From an uncultured Lachnospiraceae bacterium (GTDB lineage Bacteria; Bacillota; Clostridia; Lachnospirales; Lachnospiraceae): a stretch of DNA of 53,124 bases. Under the pieces are notes generated by a model. It searched no databases. It was not told the origin of the DNA and worked only from the letters and a program-made list of their open reading frames with translations. The stretch is taken from positions 1 to 53,124 of the forward strand of contig CAMLYL010000014.1 in the NCBI GenBank assembly GCA_946491665.1, written 5' to 3'. Of the stretch, positions 16,375-25,473 are shown one piece after another (within the stretch, counting starts at the first letter, position 1; every line of letters starts with the position of its first letter). The position numbers and the translations under genes were made by a program.

Positions 16375-17677
16375 AACGGCGGTTGTAGGCGGCGGCGCGG
16401 CGGGCATGATGGCTGCCTGCGCGGCGGCGGAAGCAGGACACCAGGTGACTCTGTTTGAACACAATGGGAAGCTGGGAAAGAAGATTTATATTACCGGAAA
16501 GGGGCGGTGCAATCTGACCAATGCCTGCCAGACGGAAGAGCTTTTCCAGGCTTTTACCCGGAACGGAAAATTTCTTTACAGCGCAGTATATCAGTTTGAC
16601 AATCAGGCGGTCATGAATTTTTTTGAGAGCCGTGGTCTGGAGCTGAAGACCGAGCGGGGAAACCGGGTGTTTCCGAAGTCAGATCATGCCTCGGATGTGA
16701 TCCGGGTCCTTGCCCGGACAATGGAACAGGCCGGCGTCAGGGTGATTCTGAATGCGGATGTGAAAGAGATTCTTGTGGAAGATGAGACAGAGGAAATATC
16801 TGCGAATGAGCAGAAACGGGGGCGGTCAGCGGCCGGGAAACATGTCAGCGGCCTGGTATATGATACCGGAGCAGAAAAGGGCCGGAGGTTTTTGTGTGAG
16901 ACGGTGATTATGGCTACTGGAGGAATCTCTTATCCTGCAACCGGATCCGACGGCAGCGGTTTTGGAATGCTTGCAGAGCTGGGGCACAGGATAACTGAGC
17001 TTCGTCCGTCTCTGATCGGAATGAGAACAAAGGAAGCATATATCCCGGAACTGCAGGGCATGGCTCTGAAAAATATTTCCTTTTGTGTGAAGGCTGGAAA
17101 GAAATGCTTATACCAGGAATTCGGCGAGCTGCTTTTTACCCATCAGGGCATCAGCGGCCCGGTGGTGCTGACTGCCAGCAGCGTGATTCCGGATAAGTAT
17201 CTGAAGGACGAGCTGTCTTTTGAGATTGATCTGAAGGCGTCCCTGCCGGAGGAAAAGCTGGACAGGCGTATTCAGAGGGATTTTACTGAAAATCAGAACC
17301 GGCAGTATAAGAATGCTCTCGGGAAGCTGCTTCCCTCAAGACTGATTCCTGTGGTAATACAGCTGTCCGGCATTGATCCGGAAAAGAAGGTGAATTCAGT
17401 AACAAAAGAGGAACGGCAGCGGCTTCTGCATGTGCTGAAGCATTTCCCGGGAACGATTACGGGGCTGGGGGATATCCGGGAGGCTGTGGTTACCCGGGGC
17501 GGTGTTTCCGTGAAGGAGGTGGATCCCTCAACAATGGAATCACGGCTGGTATCCGGACTGTATATCTGCGGAGAAATGCTGGACCTGGATGCGGTTACCG
17601 GCGGATTTAATCTGCAGATTGCCTGGTCAACGGGACATTTGGCAGGGGAGAGTATAGGACAGGATGAAATTTCCTGA
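16367..17677 (+). CDS. HI0933/YhiN-family NAD(P)/FAD-dependent oxidoreductase
   Basis: Cytoplasmic flavoprotein, 436 aa from ATG 16367, overlapping the regulator's stop. The N-terminal dinucleotide-binding motif VVGGGAAGMMAA and the family signature GKKIYITGKGRCNLTN are clear; the C-terminal FAD-binding stretch is GEMLDLDAVTGGFNLQIAWSTG. The family is widespread and mostly uncharacterised; the bile-acid enzyme BaiN of Clostridium scindens belongs to it, but nothing here points to bile acids. Adjacent to cmk-ispH-rpsA, a recurrent clostridial neighbourhood, which suggests housekeeping rather than catabolism. Confidence 0.9.
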   Translation: MSRTAVVGGGAAGMMAACAAAEAGHQVTLFEHNGKLGKKIYITGKGRCNLTNACQTEELFQAFTRNGKFLYSAVYQFDNQAVMNFFESRGLELKTERGNRVFPKSDHASDVIRVLARTMEQAGVRVILNADVKEILVEDETEEISANEQKRGRSAAGKHVSGLVYDTGAEKGRRFLCETVIMATGGISYPATGSDGSGFGMLAELGHRITELRPSLIGMRTKEAYIPELQGMALKNISFCVKAGKKCLYQEFGELLFTHQGISGPVVLTASSVIPDKYLKDELSFEIDLKASLPEEKLDRRIQRDFTENQNRQYKNALGKLLPSRLIPVVIQLSGIDPEKKVNSVTKEERQRLLHVLKHFPGTITGLGDIREAVVTRGGVSVKEVDPSTMESRLVSGLYICGEMLDLDAVTGGFNLQIAWSTGHLAGESIGQDEIS

Positions 17678-17705
17678 CAAAAAATGTGGAAGGACAAATG
17701 TGGAA

Positions 17706-18389
17706 ATGAGTTTTAACATTGCGATTGACGGTCCTGCCGGCGCAGGAAAAAGCACCATTGCCAGAAGACTGGCGGAGAAGATATCTTTTATTTATGTGGA
17801 TACGGGAGCTATGTACCGTGCGATGGCTTACTATTTTCTGACTCATCAGATCAGCGCGGAGGACGAGGACGCCCTGCGGAAGGCCTGTGATGATATTCAG
17901 ATTGAACTGTCTTACAGGGACGGCGTTCAGAATGTGATTCTGAACGGAGAAGATATTTCCGGAAAGATTCGGAAAGAGGAAGTGGGAAATATGGCTTCCG
18001 CTACCAGCGGTTATTCTTTTGTCCGGGAAAAGCTTCTGAGTCTTCAGCAGGATCTGGCCGCCAGAAATAATGTGATTATGGACGGACGGGACATCGGTAC
18101 CTGCGTGCTGCCGGACGCCCAGTTAAAGGTGTATCTGACCGCTGGAGTTTATACCAGAGCCATGCGGCGGTATAAGGAACTGACGGAAAAGGGAGTGGCA
18201 TGCGATCTGGATGAAATTGCCAAAGATATCAAGGAGAGGGATTATCGGGACATGCACCGGGAAATCGCTCCGTTAAAAGCAGCGAAAGATGCAGAGGTTC
18301 TGGATTCTTCCGATATGGATATTGATCAGGTCGTGGATGCGATTTACGGGATGGCGGTCAGAGCCGGACTCAGCAGTGAATTGATGTAA
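17706..18389 (+). CDS. cmk: Cytidylate kinase
   Basis: Phosphorylates CMP/dCMP with ATP for nucleotide synthesis. P-loop AIDGPAGAGKSTIARR near the N-terminus, substrate-binding VDTGAMYRAMAYY, and the conserved MDGRDIGTCVLPDA and RDYRDMHREIAPLKAA (Arg-rich lid) are all present; about 227 aa is usual. The start could instead be GTG 17700, which has GGAAGGA (17688-17694) 5 nt upstream and adds two residues. It follows the flavoprotein gene by 28 bp and precedes ispH by 20 bp. Confidence 0.95.
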   Translation: MSFNIAIDGPAGAGKSTIARRLAEKISFIYVDTGAMYRAMAYYFLTHQISAEDEDALRKACDDIQIELSYRDGVQNVILNGEDISGKIRKEEVGNMASATSGYSFVREKLLSLQQDLAARNNVIMDGRDIGTCVLPDAQLKVYLTAGVYTRAMRRYKELTEKGVACDLDEIAKDIKERDYRDMHREIAPLKAAKDAEVLDSSDMDIDQVVDAIYGMAVRAGLSSELM

Positions 18390-18409
18390 AGCAGAGAAGA
18401 GGTTTTTAT

Positions 18410-19291
18410 ATGAGAGTGGAACTTGCCGCAAAGGCAGGATTTTGTTTTGGAGTGAACCGCGCGGTGGATACCGTATATAAAGAAGCGGCAGAAGGCGAAC
18501 AGCCGGTTTATACCTTCGGTCCCATCATTCATAATGAGGAGGTTACTGCTGATCTGGAACGAAAAGGAGTCAGAGTGATTCATTCCGTGCAGGAGGCGGC
18601 CGGCGGAACCGGAACCGTAATTATCCGTTCCCACGGCGTACCCAGGAAGCTGCAGAAAGAACTGGAAAACACAGGACTTTCTGTAGTAGATGCCACCTGT
18701 CCCTTTGTGAAAAAAATTCATCGCCTGGTGCAGGATTATTCCGGACAAGGCTATTATGTCATTATTATCGGCAGCGCGGAACATCCGGAAGTTCAGGGAA
18801 TTGTGGGCTGGTCGGATCCGGACCGGACAAAAGTGATTGACTCTGAGGAAGAGGCCCGGAAACTGGATCTGAACGGTGAGGACAAAGTGTGCATTGTAGC
18901 GCAAACTACATTTCATTACAAGAAATTTCAAGATTTAGTTGAAATTATTCGGAAAAAAGGGTATTATAGTAAAGGTATGGTGAAAAAGGACATAGATTAT
19001 GTTGTTCACAATACGATTTGCAGTGCCACCAGAGAGCGGCAGGAAGCGGCGAGAATGCTTTCACGTCAGGTGGATGCAATGATCGTGATTGGAGGGGCGA
19101 GCAGCTCCAATACGAGAAAATTGTACGAAATCTGCTCCGGGCATTGTCAGAATACTTACTTTATACAAACGAAAGAAGATCTGGAACATACTGATTTTTC
19201 GCGTTTCGACTACGTAGGTATTACAGCGGGGGCGTCCACCCCAAATAATATAATCGAGGAGGTTCAAAAGTATGTCAGAGATGAACTTTGA
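18410..19291 (+). CDS. ispH: 4-hydroxy-3-methylbut-2-enyl diphosphate reductase
   Basis: Last step of the MEP isoprenoid pathway: an Fe-S enzyme reducing HMBPP to IPP/DMAPP. The three cluster-ligating cysteines are visible: Cys12 (GFCFGVNRAV), Cys97 (DATCPFVKK) and Cys204 (NTICSATRERQ); the HGVPR and TxxPxNxIE-type (GASTPNNIIEEV) motifs are also there. 293 aa, full length. In many clostridia IspH is fused to ribosomal protein S1; here they are separate but overlap by 20 bp, consistent with that fusion history. Confidence 0.96.
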   Translation: MRVELAAKAGFCFGVNRAVDTVYKEAAEGEQPVYTFGPIIHNEEVTADLERKGVRVIHSVQEAAGGTGTVIIRSHGVPRKLQKELENTGLSVVDATCPFVKKIHRLVQDYSGQGYYVIIIGSAEHPEVQGIVGWSDPDRTKVIDSEEEARKLDLNGEDKVCIVAQTTFHYKKFQDLVEIIRKKGYYSKGMVKKDIDYVVHNTICSATRERQEAARMLSRQVDAMIVIGGASSSNTRKLYEICSGHCQNTYFIQTKEDLEHTDFSRFDYVGITAGASTPNNIIEEVQKYVRDEL

Positions 19292-20390
19292 ACAAATGTT
19301 GGATGAATTTTCAAAAACAATCAGAAATGGAGAGGTAGTCGAAGGCACAGTTATAGATGTGAAACCGGATGAAATTATCCTGAATATTGGCTATAAAGCA
19401 GACGGCATCATTACACGCAGCGAATACACCAATGACAACAGTCTTGATCTGACTACTGTGGTTTCTGTTGGCGACACTATGGAAGCAAAGGTGCTGAAGG
19501 TGAATGACGGCGAGGGTCAGGTTCTGCTTACATACAAGCGCCTTGCAGCCGAGAAGGGCAGCAAGCGTCTGGAGGAGGCTTTCCAGAATCAGGAAGTGCT
19601 GAAGGGAACTGTGACCCAGGTGCTGGACGGCGGTATCAGCGTTATGATTGACGAGACCCGCATTTTTATTCCTGCGAGCCTTGTTTCTGATGTATATGAG
19701 AAGGATTTTAATAAATATAAAGGTCAGGAAGTTGAGTTTGTTCTGACCGAGTTTAATCCGAAGAGAAGAAGGGTGATCGGTGACCGCAAGCAGCTTCTGG
19801 TTGCTGAGAAGCTTCGCAGGCAGCAGGAGCTGATCGACAGCATTCAGATCGGCGATGTGATCGACGGTACTGTTAAGAATATAACAGACTTCGGTGCATT
19901 TATTGATCTGGGAGGCGCAGACGGTCTGCTTCATATTTCAGAGATGTCCTGGGGGCATGTGGATAATCCCAAGAAGCTTTATAAGGTCGGACAGCCTGTA
20001 ACCGTATTCATCAAAGATATCCGCGATACCAAGATTGCTCTGAGCGTGAAGTTCCCGGATGAGAATCCCTGGATTAATGCATCTGAAAAATATGCTCCGG
20101 GTACTGTTGTGACCGGAAAAGTTGCCCGCATGACAGACTTTGGTGCATTTGTAGAGCTGACTCCTGGTGTAGACGCTCTGCTTCATGTATCCCAGATTTC
20201 CAGAGATCATGTGGAGAAGCCTTCTGATGTTCTGAGTATCGGTCAGGAGATCACCGCAAAGATTGTTGATTTCAATGAGGATGCAAGAAAGATCAGTCTC
20301 AGCATGAAGGCAATCGCTCCGGAGAATGAAGAGGCAGCAGGTGCTGAGGAGGTTCCTGCAGAGGAAGAGACAGCAGCTGCAGAAGAGTAA
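19272..20390 (+). CDS. rpsA: S1 RNA-binding-domain protein (ribosomal protein S1-like)
   Basis: RNA-binding protein with four S1 repeats: GEVVEGTVIDVKPDEIILN (about 17-85), LKGTVTQVLDGGISVMID (about 102-170), GDVIDGTVKNITDFGAFIDLGG (about 190-258) and GTVVTGKVARMTDFGAFVELT (about 275-345), ending in an acidic Glu/Ala tail. The third and fourth repeats are the canonical RNA-binding type. 372 aa is short compared with six-repeat S1 but normal for Firmicutes. The start has GAGGAGG 8-10 nt upstream inside ispH. Likely aids translation initiation. Two tandem hairpins follow. Confidence 0.93.
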   Translation: MSEMNFEQMLDEFSKTIRNGEVVEGTVIDVKPDEIILNIGYKADGIITRSEYTNDNSLDLTTVVSVGDTMEAKVLKVNDGEGQVLLTYKRLAAEKGSKRLEEAFQNQEVLKGTVTQVLDGGISVMIDETRIFIPASLVSDVYEKDFNKYKGQEVEFVLTEFNPKRRRVIGDRKQLLVAEKLRRQQELIDSIQIGDVIDGTVKNITDFGAFIDLGGADGLLHISEMSWGHVDNPKKLYKVGQPVTVFIKDIRDTKIALSVKFPDENPWINASEKYAPGTVVTGKVARMTDFGAFVELTPGVDALLHVSQISRDHVEKPSDVLSIGQEITAKIVDFNEDARKISLSMKAIAPENEEAAGAEEVPAEEETAAAEE

Positions 20391-20400
20391 ATACTATATT

Positions 20401-20490
20401 CGGAGAAGTTTTTCTCCGTGTGGTGAAGTTTATAAAGCGGAGACCGGAAGCATGTGTGCTGCATATGTTTCCGGTCTCCGTTTGACTTTC
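20401..20490 (+). terminator. Tandem hairpins ending the cmk-ispH-rpsA cluster
   Basis: CGGAGAA (20401-20407) pairs with TTCTCCG (20412-20418). A stronger perfect 12-bp stem follows: CGGAGACCGGAA (20438-20449) with TTCCGGTCTCCG (20469-20480), then a T-rich TTTGACTTTCC. It lies between convergent genes and may also stop the minus-strand exonuclease transcript. Confidence 0.7.
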
Positions 20491-21570
20491 CTATTTTATA
20501 TACTGTGAAAAATATTTCTGGAGGAAATCCCGGCAGGAATCATATCCGGACGGGATTTCCAGATATGTATTTTTTTCGTTGTATTCCTTTTTCAGGCAGC
20601 TTTCCGGCGTTCGAACCGGGATTTCAACATAATCGCATTCCTTTTTGACATAGCAATTCTTTTTAGTGGCCTTTTTCCGGTGAGAAGGATCCACAAATTC
20701 TCCGATGCTTTTATGAACTGCAGTATCTTCATCAGGAAGATAGTAATAATTTTCAGGATCGGAGAAGAAACGCTTCAGTATGCCGTGTTTCAGAGGAAAA
20801 CGGATCAGCGCGGCTTCCTGTCCAAGAGCAAGAGACGAATCCACTGAGCGCTTATGTATGCTCCGGGGAAAGGCAAATTCGGGAACAATTTTTATATTCA
20901 GATAATCCCGGTGATCTTCTGTTTCACGGAGTGTGTCTGTTACCCGGAATCTGCCGTCTCCCAGCTGACGGTAGGACAGGATTCCGGTCAGTGAGAACAT
21001 TCCTTTTACATCTTCGAAATTGTGAAGCAGAAGGAGATGGAGCAGATCAGGATCCTGTTCTTTCACATATTTCCGGTAAACGTCAATCAGTTCGTCTCCG
21101 GTGTACCTGTCATCCCGGCAGCATCCCAGAAACTGTTCCACGGATTTCTGGCGGCAGGAGGGAAGTTCCAGCAAATTTTTGAGACGCCCGGTTTCCCGGT
21201 ACAGATCAACAGAAGATATGTCTCCGATTTCTGAAGAATTCAGCCATACAGAGGAAAGCAGCCCGGCGCGTTTTCTGATAAAGGGCAGATCAAAGGTTGT
21301 CCCGTTGAAAGTGATTATGGTATCAAAGCCGGAAAGCAGTCGGAAAAAAGATTCCAGTACAGCCGTTTCCTCTTCGGGATTTTCGGCGAAAAGCAGTTCG
21401 ATCCGGATCTGACTGCCTTTTCTGAATCCACATCCGATGCAGTAGATCTGATTCCGCGATGCAGACAGACCGGTAGTTTCAATATCGGCAAATATCATAT
21501 TTTCTTTTATAAAGTTCTGTTGAAAATCTGTCAGACTGCCAACAGAAAATGAGTCGCTGTATGTCTTCAT
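20491..21570 (-). CDS. YprB-like RNase H-fold (DEDD) 3'-5' exonuclease
   Basis: Predicted metal-dependent nuclease of the ribonuclease H-like YprB family, 359 aa. DEDD-type motifs: IFADIETTGL (Exo I, near residue 27), ITFNGTTFDLPFI (Exo II) and LLLHNFEDVKGM (Exo III, with HNxxD-like spacing). The second half after about 220 has no recognisable motif and ends in YNEKNTYLEIPSGYDSCRDFLQ. It is transcribed alone from a good promoter (21603-21631). DNA versus RNA substrate is unknown; B. subtilis YprB is itself poorly characterised. Confidence 0.82.
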   Translation of the reverse strand: MKTYSDSFSVGSLTDFQQNFIKENMIFADIETTGLSASRNQIYCIGCGFRKGSQIRIELLFAENPEEETAVLESFFRLLSGFDTIITFNGTTFDLPFIRKRAGLLSSVWLNSSEIGDISSVDLYRETGRLKNLLELPSCRQKSVEQFLGCCRDDRYTGDELIDVYRKYVKEQDPDLLHLLLLHNFEDVKGMFSLTGILSYRQLGDGRFRVTDTLRETEDHRDYLNIKIVPEFAFPRSIHKRSVDSSLALGQEAALIRFPLKHGILKRFFSDPENYYYLPDEDTAVHKSIGEFVDPSHRKKATKKNCYVKKECDYVEIPVRTPESCLKKEYNEKNTYLEIPSGYDSCRDFLQKYFSQYIK

Positions 21571-21602
21571 TTCTGCTTTATTCCCTTTTTGTTTTGTGTG
21601 CT

Positions 21603-21631
21603 ATTGTACCGCGAAAATGTTCATCTGGCAA
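21603..21631 (-). promoter_or_regulatory. Predicted sigma-A promoter of the yprB-like gene
   Basis: Read on the minus strand: TTGCCA (21631-21626), a 17-bp spacer and TACAAT (21608-21603), 33 bp before the start codon. Confidence 0.6.
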
Positions 21632-21695
21632 AGAGGATATTATGTGAACAATTTTGTTTTTTTTGCAGTACAATCATGTATTATTATTTTATTTA

Positions 21696-21704
21696 TGTTA
21701 AAAT
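21696..21704 (+). promoter_or_regulatory. Possible extended -10 promoter of the rnf operon
   Basis: TGTTAAAAT (21696-21704) is a good extended -10, but no convincing -35 lies 17 bp upstream. It would give a leader of about 85 nt of AT-rich sequence before rnfC. Confidence 0.3.
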
Positions 21705-21795
21705 GAAATGAATTTTGAGAGTTGGTTTATGAAGAATGCATAAAATTTCTTTAAATTACTCTGAAAAAATAAAATGAAGAAAGAGGGCAAGGGTT

Positions 21796-23124
21796 ATGGG
21801 TTTATGTACTTTTAAAGGCGGCGTACATCCTTATGACGGCAAAGAACTGTCAAAAGATCAGCCGATCACAGAATACTTACCCAAAGGCGATCTGGTCTAT
21901 CCGTTATCACAGCATATCGGAGCCCCCGCAAAACCTGTTGTAGCAGTTGGAGATACTGTTCTAAGAGGGCAGATGATCGCAGAAGCCGGCGGATTTGTGT
22001 CTGCGCCGATCTATGCTTCCGTTTCCGGCAAGGTAAAGAAGATTGAGCCGAGACGTGTTGCTGTGGGAGACATGGTAAACTCCATTATTATTGAAAATGA
22101 CGGCGAGTACAATTCTGTTGAGTTTAAGGCAGTGGAAGACATTTCCACATTATCCAAGGAAGAGATCCTGGACAAAATTAAAAATGCCGGAATCGTCGGT
22201 ATGGGCGGTGCCGGTTTCCCGACTCATGTAAAGTTATCTCCGAAGGAGCCGGAAAAAATTGATTATGTCATTGCAAACTGTGCAGAGTGTGAGCCGTACC
22301 TGACGGCAGACTACCGCAGAATGCTGGAAGAGCCGGAGAAGCTGGTGGAAGGCATGCGGATTATTCTTTCCCTGTTTGACAATGCGAAGGGTATTTTTGG
22401 CATAGAGGATAATAAACCGGACTGCATTAAACTGTTGTCTGATCTGGTAAAGGACGAGCCCCGCATGGAAGTGAAGGCTCTGAAAACAAAATATCCTCAG
22501 GGTTCCGAGCGGCAGCTGATTTACGCGACTACAAAGCGTGCCATCAACGCGGCAATGCTCCCGGCAGACGCAGGCTGTATTGTAGATAATGTTGACACAA
22601 TGGTTGCCATTTATAATGCTGTGAAGCTTGGTATGCCGCTGATGAACCGGACGTTTACCGTTACCGGAGACGCAGTGACAGAGCCGAAGAATTTTTCAGT
22701 TTATATCGGAACCAGTTATCAGGAACTGGCGGATGCCGCAGGCGGCTTTAAGACGCAGCCTCAGAAAATGATTTCCGGCGGCCCGATGATGGGATTTGCC
22801 ATGTTTACTCTGGATGTCCCTACAACCAAGACTACATCTGCGCTGCTGTGCCTGACCGAGGATGAGGTTCAGAAGGCGGAGGCGCAGGCAACTCACTGTA
22901 TTAACTGCGGACGCTGTGTGGAAGCATGTCCGTCCAGAATCATTCCGTCCAGGCTGGCAGATTATGCTGAAAATCAGCAGGAAGAGCAGTTTGAGAAGTG
23001 GAATGGTCTGGAGTGCGTGGAGTGCGGAAGCTGCAGCTTTATCTGTCCGGCCAAGAGAAATCTGGTTCAGGCCATCCGCGTAATGAAGAAGACAGTTCTG
23101 GCAAATAAACGTAAGAAATCATAG
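21796..23124 (+). CDS. rnfC: Rnf complex subunit C (NADH-binding, Fe-S)
   Basis: Peripheral subunit of the ion-translocating ferredoxin:NAD+ oxidoreductase; it carries FMN and binds NAD(H). Visible: the N-terminal barrel-sandwich region, the nucleotide-binding GMGGAGFPTHVKL (about residues 135-147), the SLBB domain, and two [4Fe-4S] motifs CINCGRCVEACPSR and CVECGSCSFICPAKR near the C-terminus. 442 aa. First gene of rnfCDGEAB, the usual clostridial order. RBS is the GAGGGCAAGGG just upstream. Confidence 0.96.
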   Translation: MGLCTFKGGVHPYDGKELSKDQPITEYLPKGDLVYPLSQHIGAPAKPVVAVGDTVLRGQMIAEAGGFVSAPIYASVSGKVKKIEPRRVAVGDMVNSIIIENDGEYNSVEFKAVEDISTLSKEEILDKIKNAGIVGMGGAGFPTHVKLSPKEPEKIDYVIANCAECEPYLTADYRRMLEEPEKLVEGMRIILSLFDNAKGIFGIEDNKPDCIKLLSDLVKDEPRMEVKALKTKYPQGSERQLIYATTKRAINAAMLPADAGCIVDNVDTMVAIYNAVKLGMPLMNRTFTVTGDAVTEPKNFSVYIGTSYQELADAAGGFKTQPQKMISGGPMMGFAMFTLDVPTTKTTSALLCLTEDEVQKAEAQATHCINCGRCVEACPSRIIPSRLADYAENQQEEQFEKWNGLECVECGSCSFICPAKRNLVQAIRVMKKTVLANKRKKS

Positions 23125-23140
23125 AAAGAGGTGGATTATT

Positions 23141-24091
23141 GTGAGTGATTTATATAATGTTACATCATCACCACACGTGAGATCCAAAATGAGTACAGAC
23201 AAGATTATGCTCTGCGTTATTATTGCATTACTGCCTGCTACTGTATTTGGTATCTATAATTTCGGTCCGAGAGCTCTTGCTGTTATTGTTGTCACAATTG
23301 CAAGCTGCTTTGTTTCCGAATTCCTTTATAACAAGATTGCGCATAAGAAACAGACGGTAGGAGATCTGAGCTGTATTGTTACCGGTCTGCTGCTTGCGCT
23401 GAATCTGTCCAGCACGATTCCCTTCTGGATCGCAATTGTCGGCGGAGCGTTTGCTATTGTTGTAGTTAAGATGCTTTTCGGCGGACTGGGACAGAACTTT
23501 ATGAATCCCGCGCTTGGCGCAAGATGTTTCCTGCTTCTGGCTTTCACAGGTCCGATGACGAGCTTTGCAACGATTCCCCTGGATGGAACGACCAGCGCCA
23601 CGCCGCTGTCTTATCTGGCAAACGGCGGACTGTATGACAATACTATGGCTATGTTTACCGGACGGATTGCAGGTACGATCGGAGAGACATCCGTAATTGC
23701 CATTCTGATCGGAGCAATTTTCCTGATTGCCATGGGAATTATTGATCTTCGGATCCCCGGTACATATATTGTGACATTTGCAATTTTTGTAATTCTTTTT
23801 GGAGGGCATCTCACCTCAGGCGATCTTGTACAGTTTGTTGTTCAGGAACTCTGCGGCGGCGGTCTTATGCTGGGAGCCTTCTTTATGGCGACAGACTATG
23901 TCACATCGCCGATTACGCCCCGGGGCAAGATTATATATGGTATCATCTGCGGATGCCTGCTCGGTATTTTCCGTCTGTTCGGCGCTTCCGCGGAAGGATG
24001 TTCCTATTCCATTATCTTTGCAAATGTTCTGGTACCGCTGATTGAGCGGTTTACCGTACCGAAACCTTTTGGTAAAGGAGGCGAGAAGTAA
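23141..24091 (+). CDS. rnfD: Rnf complex subunit D (flavinylated membrane subunit)
   Basis: Integral membrane subunit with covalently bound FMN, part of the ion-pumping core. GTG start with AGAGGTGG upstream. About nine hydrophobic helices; the flavinylation-type motif DGTTSATPL is at 148-156, with Thr154 the likely FMN acceptor (family knowledge). 316 aa. Its stop overlaps the rnfG start by one base. The ApbE-like protein at 26948 could attach the flavin. Confidence 0.95.
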   Translation: MSDLYNVTSSPHVRSKMSTDKIMLCVIIALLPATVFGIYNFGPRALAVIVVTIASCFVSEFLYNKIAHKKQTVGDLSCIVTGLLLALNLSSTIPFWIAIVGGAFAIVVVKMLFGGLGQNFMNPALGARCFLLLAFTGPMTSFATIPLDGTTSATPLSYLANGGLYDNTMAMFTGRIAGTIGETSVIAILIGAIFLIAMGIIDLRIPGTYIVTFAIFVILFGGHLTSGDLVQFVVQELCGGGLMLGAFFMATDYVTSPITPRGKIIYGIICGCLLGIFRLFGASAEGCSYSIIFANVLVPLIERFTVPKPFGKGGEK

Positions 24092-24720
24092 TGAAAAAAT
24101 CAATCATTAAAGATGCTCTGATCCTTTGCCTCATCACACTGGTTGCCGGTTTCCTGCTGGGTGTTGTTCACGAAATTACTCTGGAGCCGATTGCCGCAGC
24201 TAATGAGGCTGCGCAGCAGGATGCTTACCGTGCGGTATTTGAGGATGCCGAAGAGTTTGCAGAGCTTCCGGATTTTGATGCCGAGGAGGCTACTCAGGCT
24301 GCGGTTGAGGCCGGTTATACGGACGATACCATAGATGGTTGTGTGCAGGCTCTGGATGCAGATGGAAATCTGCTTGGCTATGTAATCAATGCCACAGATC
24401 CAAGCAGTTATGGCGGAGATGTAACCTTATCTCTTGGCGTTCGGTTGGACGGGACTGTCAACGGATATTCTATTACCACAATTAATGATACCGCGGGTCT
24501 TGGTATGAAGGCGGCTGAGGAAGATTTTTCCTCACAGTATGAAAATAAACAGGTTGAAGCGTTTGTCGTAACAAAGACAGGGGCAACTTCTGATGAAGAA
24601 ATTGACGCTATCAGCGGTGCGACGATTACTTCTGATGCGGTAACCCGTGCAGTGAATGCGGGACTCGCATATTACAGATCCTTAATGGATCAGACGGGAG
24701 GGGAATTACTCAATGAATAA
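24091..24720 (+). CDS. rnfG: Rnf complex subunit G (covalent FMN)
   Basis: Membrane-anchored electron-transfer subunit with an N-terminal helix (about 8-28) and an extracytoplasmic FMN-binding domain. The flavinylation motif SGAT is at 175-178 within DAISGATITS; Thr178 is the expected FMN attachment site. 209 aa. Overlaps rnfD by 1 bp and rnfE by 8 bp. Confidence 0.95.
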   Translation: MKKSIIKDALILCLITLVAGFLLGVVHEITLEPIAAANEAAQQDAYRAVFEDAEEFAELPDFDAEEATQAAVEAGYTDDTIDGCVQALDADGNLLGYVINATDPSSYGGDVTLSLGVRLDGTVNGYSITTINDTAGLGMKAAEEDFSSQYENKQVEAFVVTKTGATSDEEIDAISGATITSDAVTRAVNAGLAYYRSLMDQTGGELLNE

Positions 24721-25459
24721 GTGTGTAGAACGTATACATAATGGTATTGTAAAAGAGAACCCGACCTTCGTAATGCTGATCGGCATGTGTCCGACGCTGG
24801 CTGTAACAACATCTGCAATTAATGGTATCGGCATGGGACTTTCCACAACGCTGGTTCTCGTATTTTCGAATCTGCTGATTTCACTGCTGCGAAAAGTTAT
24901 TCCTGACAGCTGCCGGGTGCCGGGATTTATTGTAGTTGTTGCTTCTCTGGTTACGATTGTGCAGTTTCTTCTGGAAGGATATGTGCCGGATTTATATGCA
25001 TCACTGGGACTTTATATTCCACTGATCGTTGTAAACTGTATTATTCTTGGCCGTGCGGAGAGTTACGCGTCTAAGAATGGCCCGATTCTTTCTGTCTTTG
25101 ACGGTATTGGAATGGGATTTGGATTTACAATAGCTCTGACCTGTATCGGCCTTGTTCGTGAAATCCTTGGTTCAGGACAGGCTTTTGGTGTACAGATTCT
25201 TCCTCTTGCAGATGCGGCTGCCGGTACACCCGGCTTTACTCCGGTCACAATTTTTGTGCTTGCGCCCGGTGCGTTCTTTGTACTTGCAATGCTGATTGCA
25301 ATTCAGAATGCATATAAAGAGGCAAGGCGTAAGAAGGGGCTTAAGGTGAAAGAGGCGTCGGGCTGTTTCGGAGACTGCGCTTCCTGCGGTGAAGGCGTGT
25401 GTGCTGTTTCCGATGAGAAAAAGATTTTTACTGCCGGAACAGATGATAAAGAAGCATAG
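24713..25459 (+). CDS. rnfE: Rnf complex subunit E
   Basis: Integral membrane subunit homologous to NqrD, 248 aa, about six helices. It shows the family-type stretches NPTFVMLIGMCPTLAVTTSA and LYIPLIVVNCIILGRAESYA, whose membrane cysteines (CPT, NC) are thought to hold a [2Fe-2S] cluster with RnfA. The C-terminus has an unusual cytoplasmic Cys-rich tail (CFGDCASCGEGVCAV, about 220-235) not present in short RnfE proteins, which could bind an extra metal or cluster. Overlaps rnfG by 8 bp. Confidence 0.94.
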   Translation: MNKCVERIHNGIVKENPTFVMLIGMCPTLAVTTSAINGIGMGLSTTLVLVFSNLLISLLRKVIPDSCRVPGFIVVVASLVTIVQFLLEGYVPDLYASLGLYIPLIVVNCIILGRAESYASKNGPILSVFDGIGMGFGFTIALTCIGLVREILGSGQAFGVQILPLADAAAGTPGFTPVTIFVLAPGAFFVLAMLIAIQNAYKEARRKKGLKVKEASGCFGDCASCGEGVCAVSDEKKIFTAGTDDKEA

Positions 25460-25473
25460 GAGGTTGGTTTCAG

